NCBI GenBank assembly: GCA_947478725.1 | Contig: CANJWZ010000003.1 | Coordinates: forward strand, 104,528-168,527 | DNA: 64,000 nt | DNA from: Comamonadaceae bacterium | GTDB taxonomy: Bacteria; Pseudomonadota; Gammaproteobacteria; Burkholderiales; Burkholderiaceae_C | Reading direction: 5' to 3' | Part shown: positions 63,579-64,000 of the stretch, piece by piece | Position numbering within the stretch: position 1 is the stretch's first letter | Layout: each line of letters starts with the position of its first letter | Notes under the pieces: model-generated | The model's input: only the letters and a program-made list of their open reading frames with translations | What the model was told of the DNA's origin: nothing | Databases searched by the model: none | Position numbers and translations under genes: made by a program

Positions 63579-64000
63579 ATGGATTTACCCAAACTCACCC
63601 CCGGCAAACGCTTTACCCTGCCGCAGCCTGTTGGCTCGGCAGATGCCCTGCTGATGGCGCAACTCGGCTTGAGAGAAAAAGCCGCTGGCAAGCTGGTCGC
63701 CATCGTCACATCCGATGCCACCACCGCACAACGGCTGATGCAGGAGCTGGCTTTTTTCGCTCCTGATTTGCGCTGTGCGCTCTTTCCTGATTGGGAAACG
63801 CTGCCGTACGACACGTTTTCGCCGCATCAGGACCTGATCAGCGAACGCCTGGCCACGCTGTGGCGCATTCAGCAAAAGAGCAAAGACTCCGGCGCCGATG
63901 TCGTCATCGTGCCCGCCACCACGGCGCTCTACCGTCTGGCGCCGCCCAGCTTTTTGGCCGGCTACACATTTGAATTCAAGGTCAAGCAAAAGCTGGACGA
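63579..64000 (+). CDS. mfd: Transcription-repair coupling factor Mfd, N-terminal part (3' end outside window)
   Basis: First 140 residues of Mfd: KLTPGKRFTLPQPVGSADAL, AFFAPDLRCALFPDWETLPY, DTFSPHQDLISERLATLWRI, VVIVPATTALYRLAPPSFLA. This is the UvrB-homology region 1a/2, where the ATG at 63579 is the only plausible start. The full protein (about 1150 aa) runs past the right edge. Confidence 0.93.
   Translation, partial: MDLPKLTPGKRFTLPQPVGSADALLMAQLGLREKAAGKLVAIVTSDATTAQRLMQELAFFAPDLRCALFPDWETLPYDTFSPHQDLISERLATLWRIQQKSKDSGADVVIVPATTALYRLAPPSFLAGYTFEFKVKQKLD

Noticed and set aside
1..64000. CRISPR array, prophage or complete IS
   Set aside because: No regularly spaced repeats, phage genes or transposase frames were found on either strand.

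Overview
The window is about 64 kb of chromosome from a betaproteobacterium, most likely a Comamonadaceae member near Rhodoferax or Polaromonas. This rests on gene content and order (ribD-ribE-ribBA-ribH-nusB, glyA-nrdR, trmJ/cysE next to suhB, tandem Bug receptors, a ZTP riboswitch before glyA), frequent GTG/TTG starts and translationally coupled genes. It also rests on a dispersed 48-nt AT-rich element of a kind I associate with this family. The assignment is inference; no rRNA or other taxonomic marker is present.

Layout. 1-6730: nitrate/nitrite assimilation (nirB 3' part, nirD, nasA), then a YbiB/TrpD2-like protein and cobA for siroheme. 6750-8397: a DUF2805 protein and an HI0933-type flavoprotein. 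8742-9685: a PIN/RHH toxin-antitoxin-like pair behind a perfect palindrome. 9740-9968: two nested hairpin repeats in opposite orientation. 10195-15149: rpsU, yqeY, amidase, cysE, trmJ, suhB. 15211-20273: a DUF1778/GNAT toxin-antitoxin pair overlapping mutS, then an Anbu-type protease and an alpha/beta hydrolase. 20270-23704: uppP, a Pro/Tyr/Gln-rich exported protein, glnS. 23701-27592 is the accessory patch: a zeta-like kinase fused translationally to the glnS operon, small DUF2283-like ORFs, GGGGTCAGATTCC repeats, an AT-rich membrane ORF, an antitoxin with an internally deleted toxin, trxC, and vapBC. 27838-29560: rluE, an exported SAM-methyltransferase-like protein, and a DUF924 remnant.

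29572-35750 is a minus-strand seven-gene block that looks catabolic: GntR regulator, Gfo/Idh/MocA dehydrogenase, NTF2/SnoaL-like protein, two Bug solute receptors, a two-domain alpha/beta hydrolase and a carboxymuconolactone decarboxylase-like protein. 36115-37707: a SOUL protein and a ccdAB-like pair. 37746-40586: a large DUF349 protein. 41013-43543: a promoter with a long uncharacterised leader before a lytic transglycosylase, then a ZTP riboswitch and glyA. 43562-51930: nrdR and the minor-pilin operon pilV-pilW-pilX-pilY1-pilE-fimT. 51952-57145: riboflavin genes, nusB, aminotransferase. 57148-59521: ybgC-tolQRA. 60049-64000: an OmpR/EnvZ-type pair, ispF and ispD in opposite orientation, and the start of mfd.

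Most of the window is core metabolism in tightly packed operons. The unusual material is at the joints: several toxin-antitoxin loci or their remnants, three of them behind palindromic operators; the 48-nt element (about eleven copies, six inside reading frames of conserved genes and read through in frame); and the repeat-bounded patch at 24.7-26.3 kb. I saw no CRISPR array, rRNA, tRNA, complete insertion sequence or prophage.
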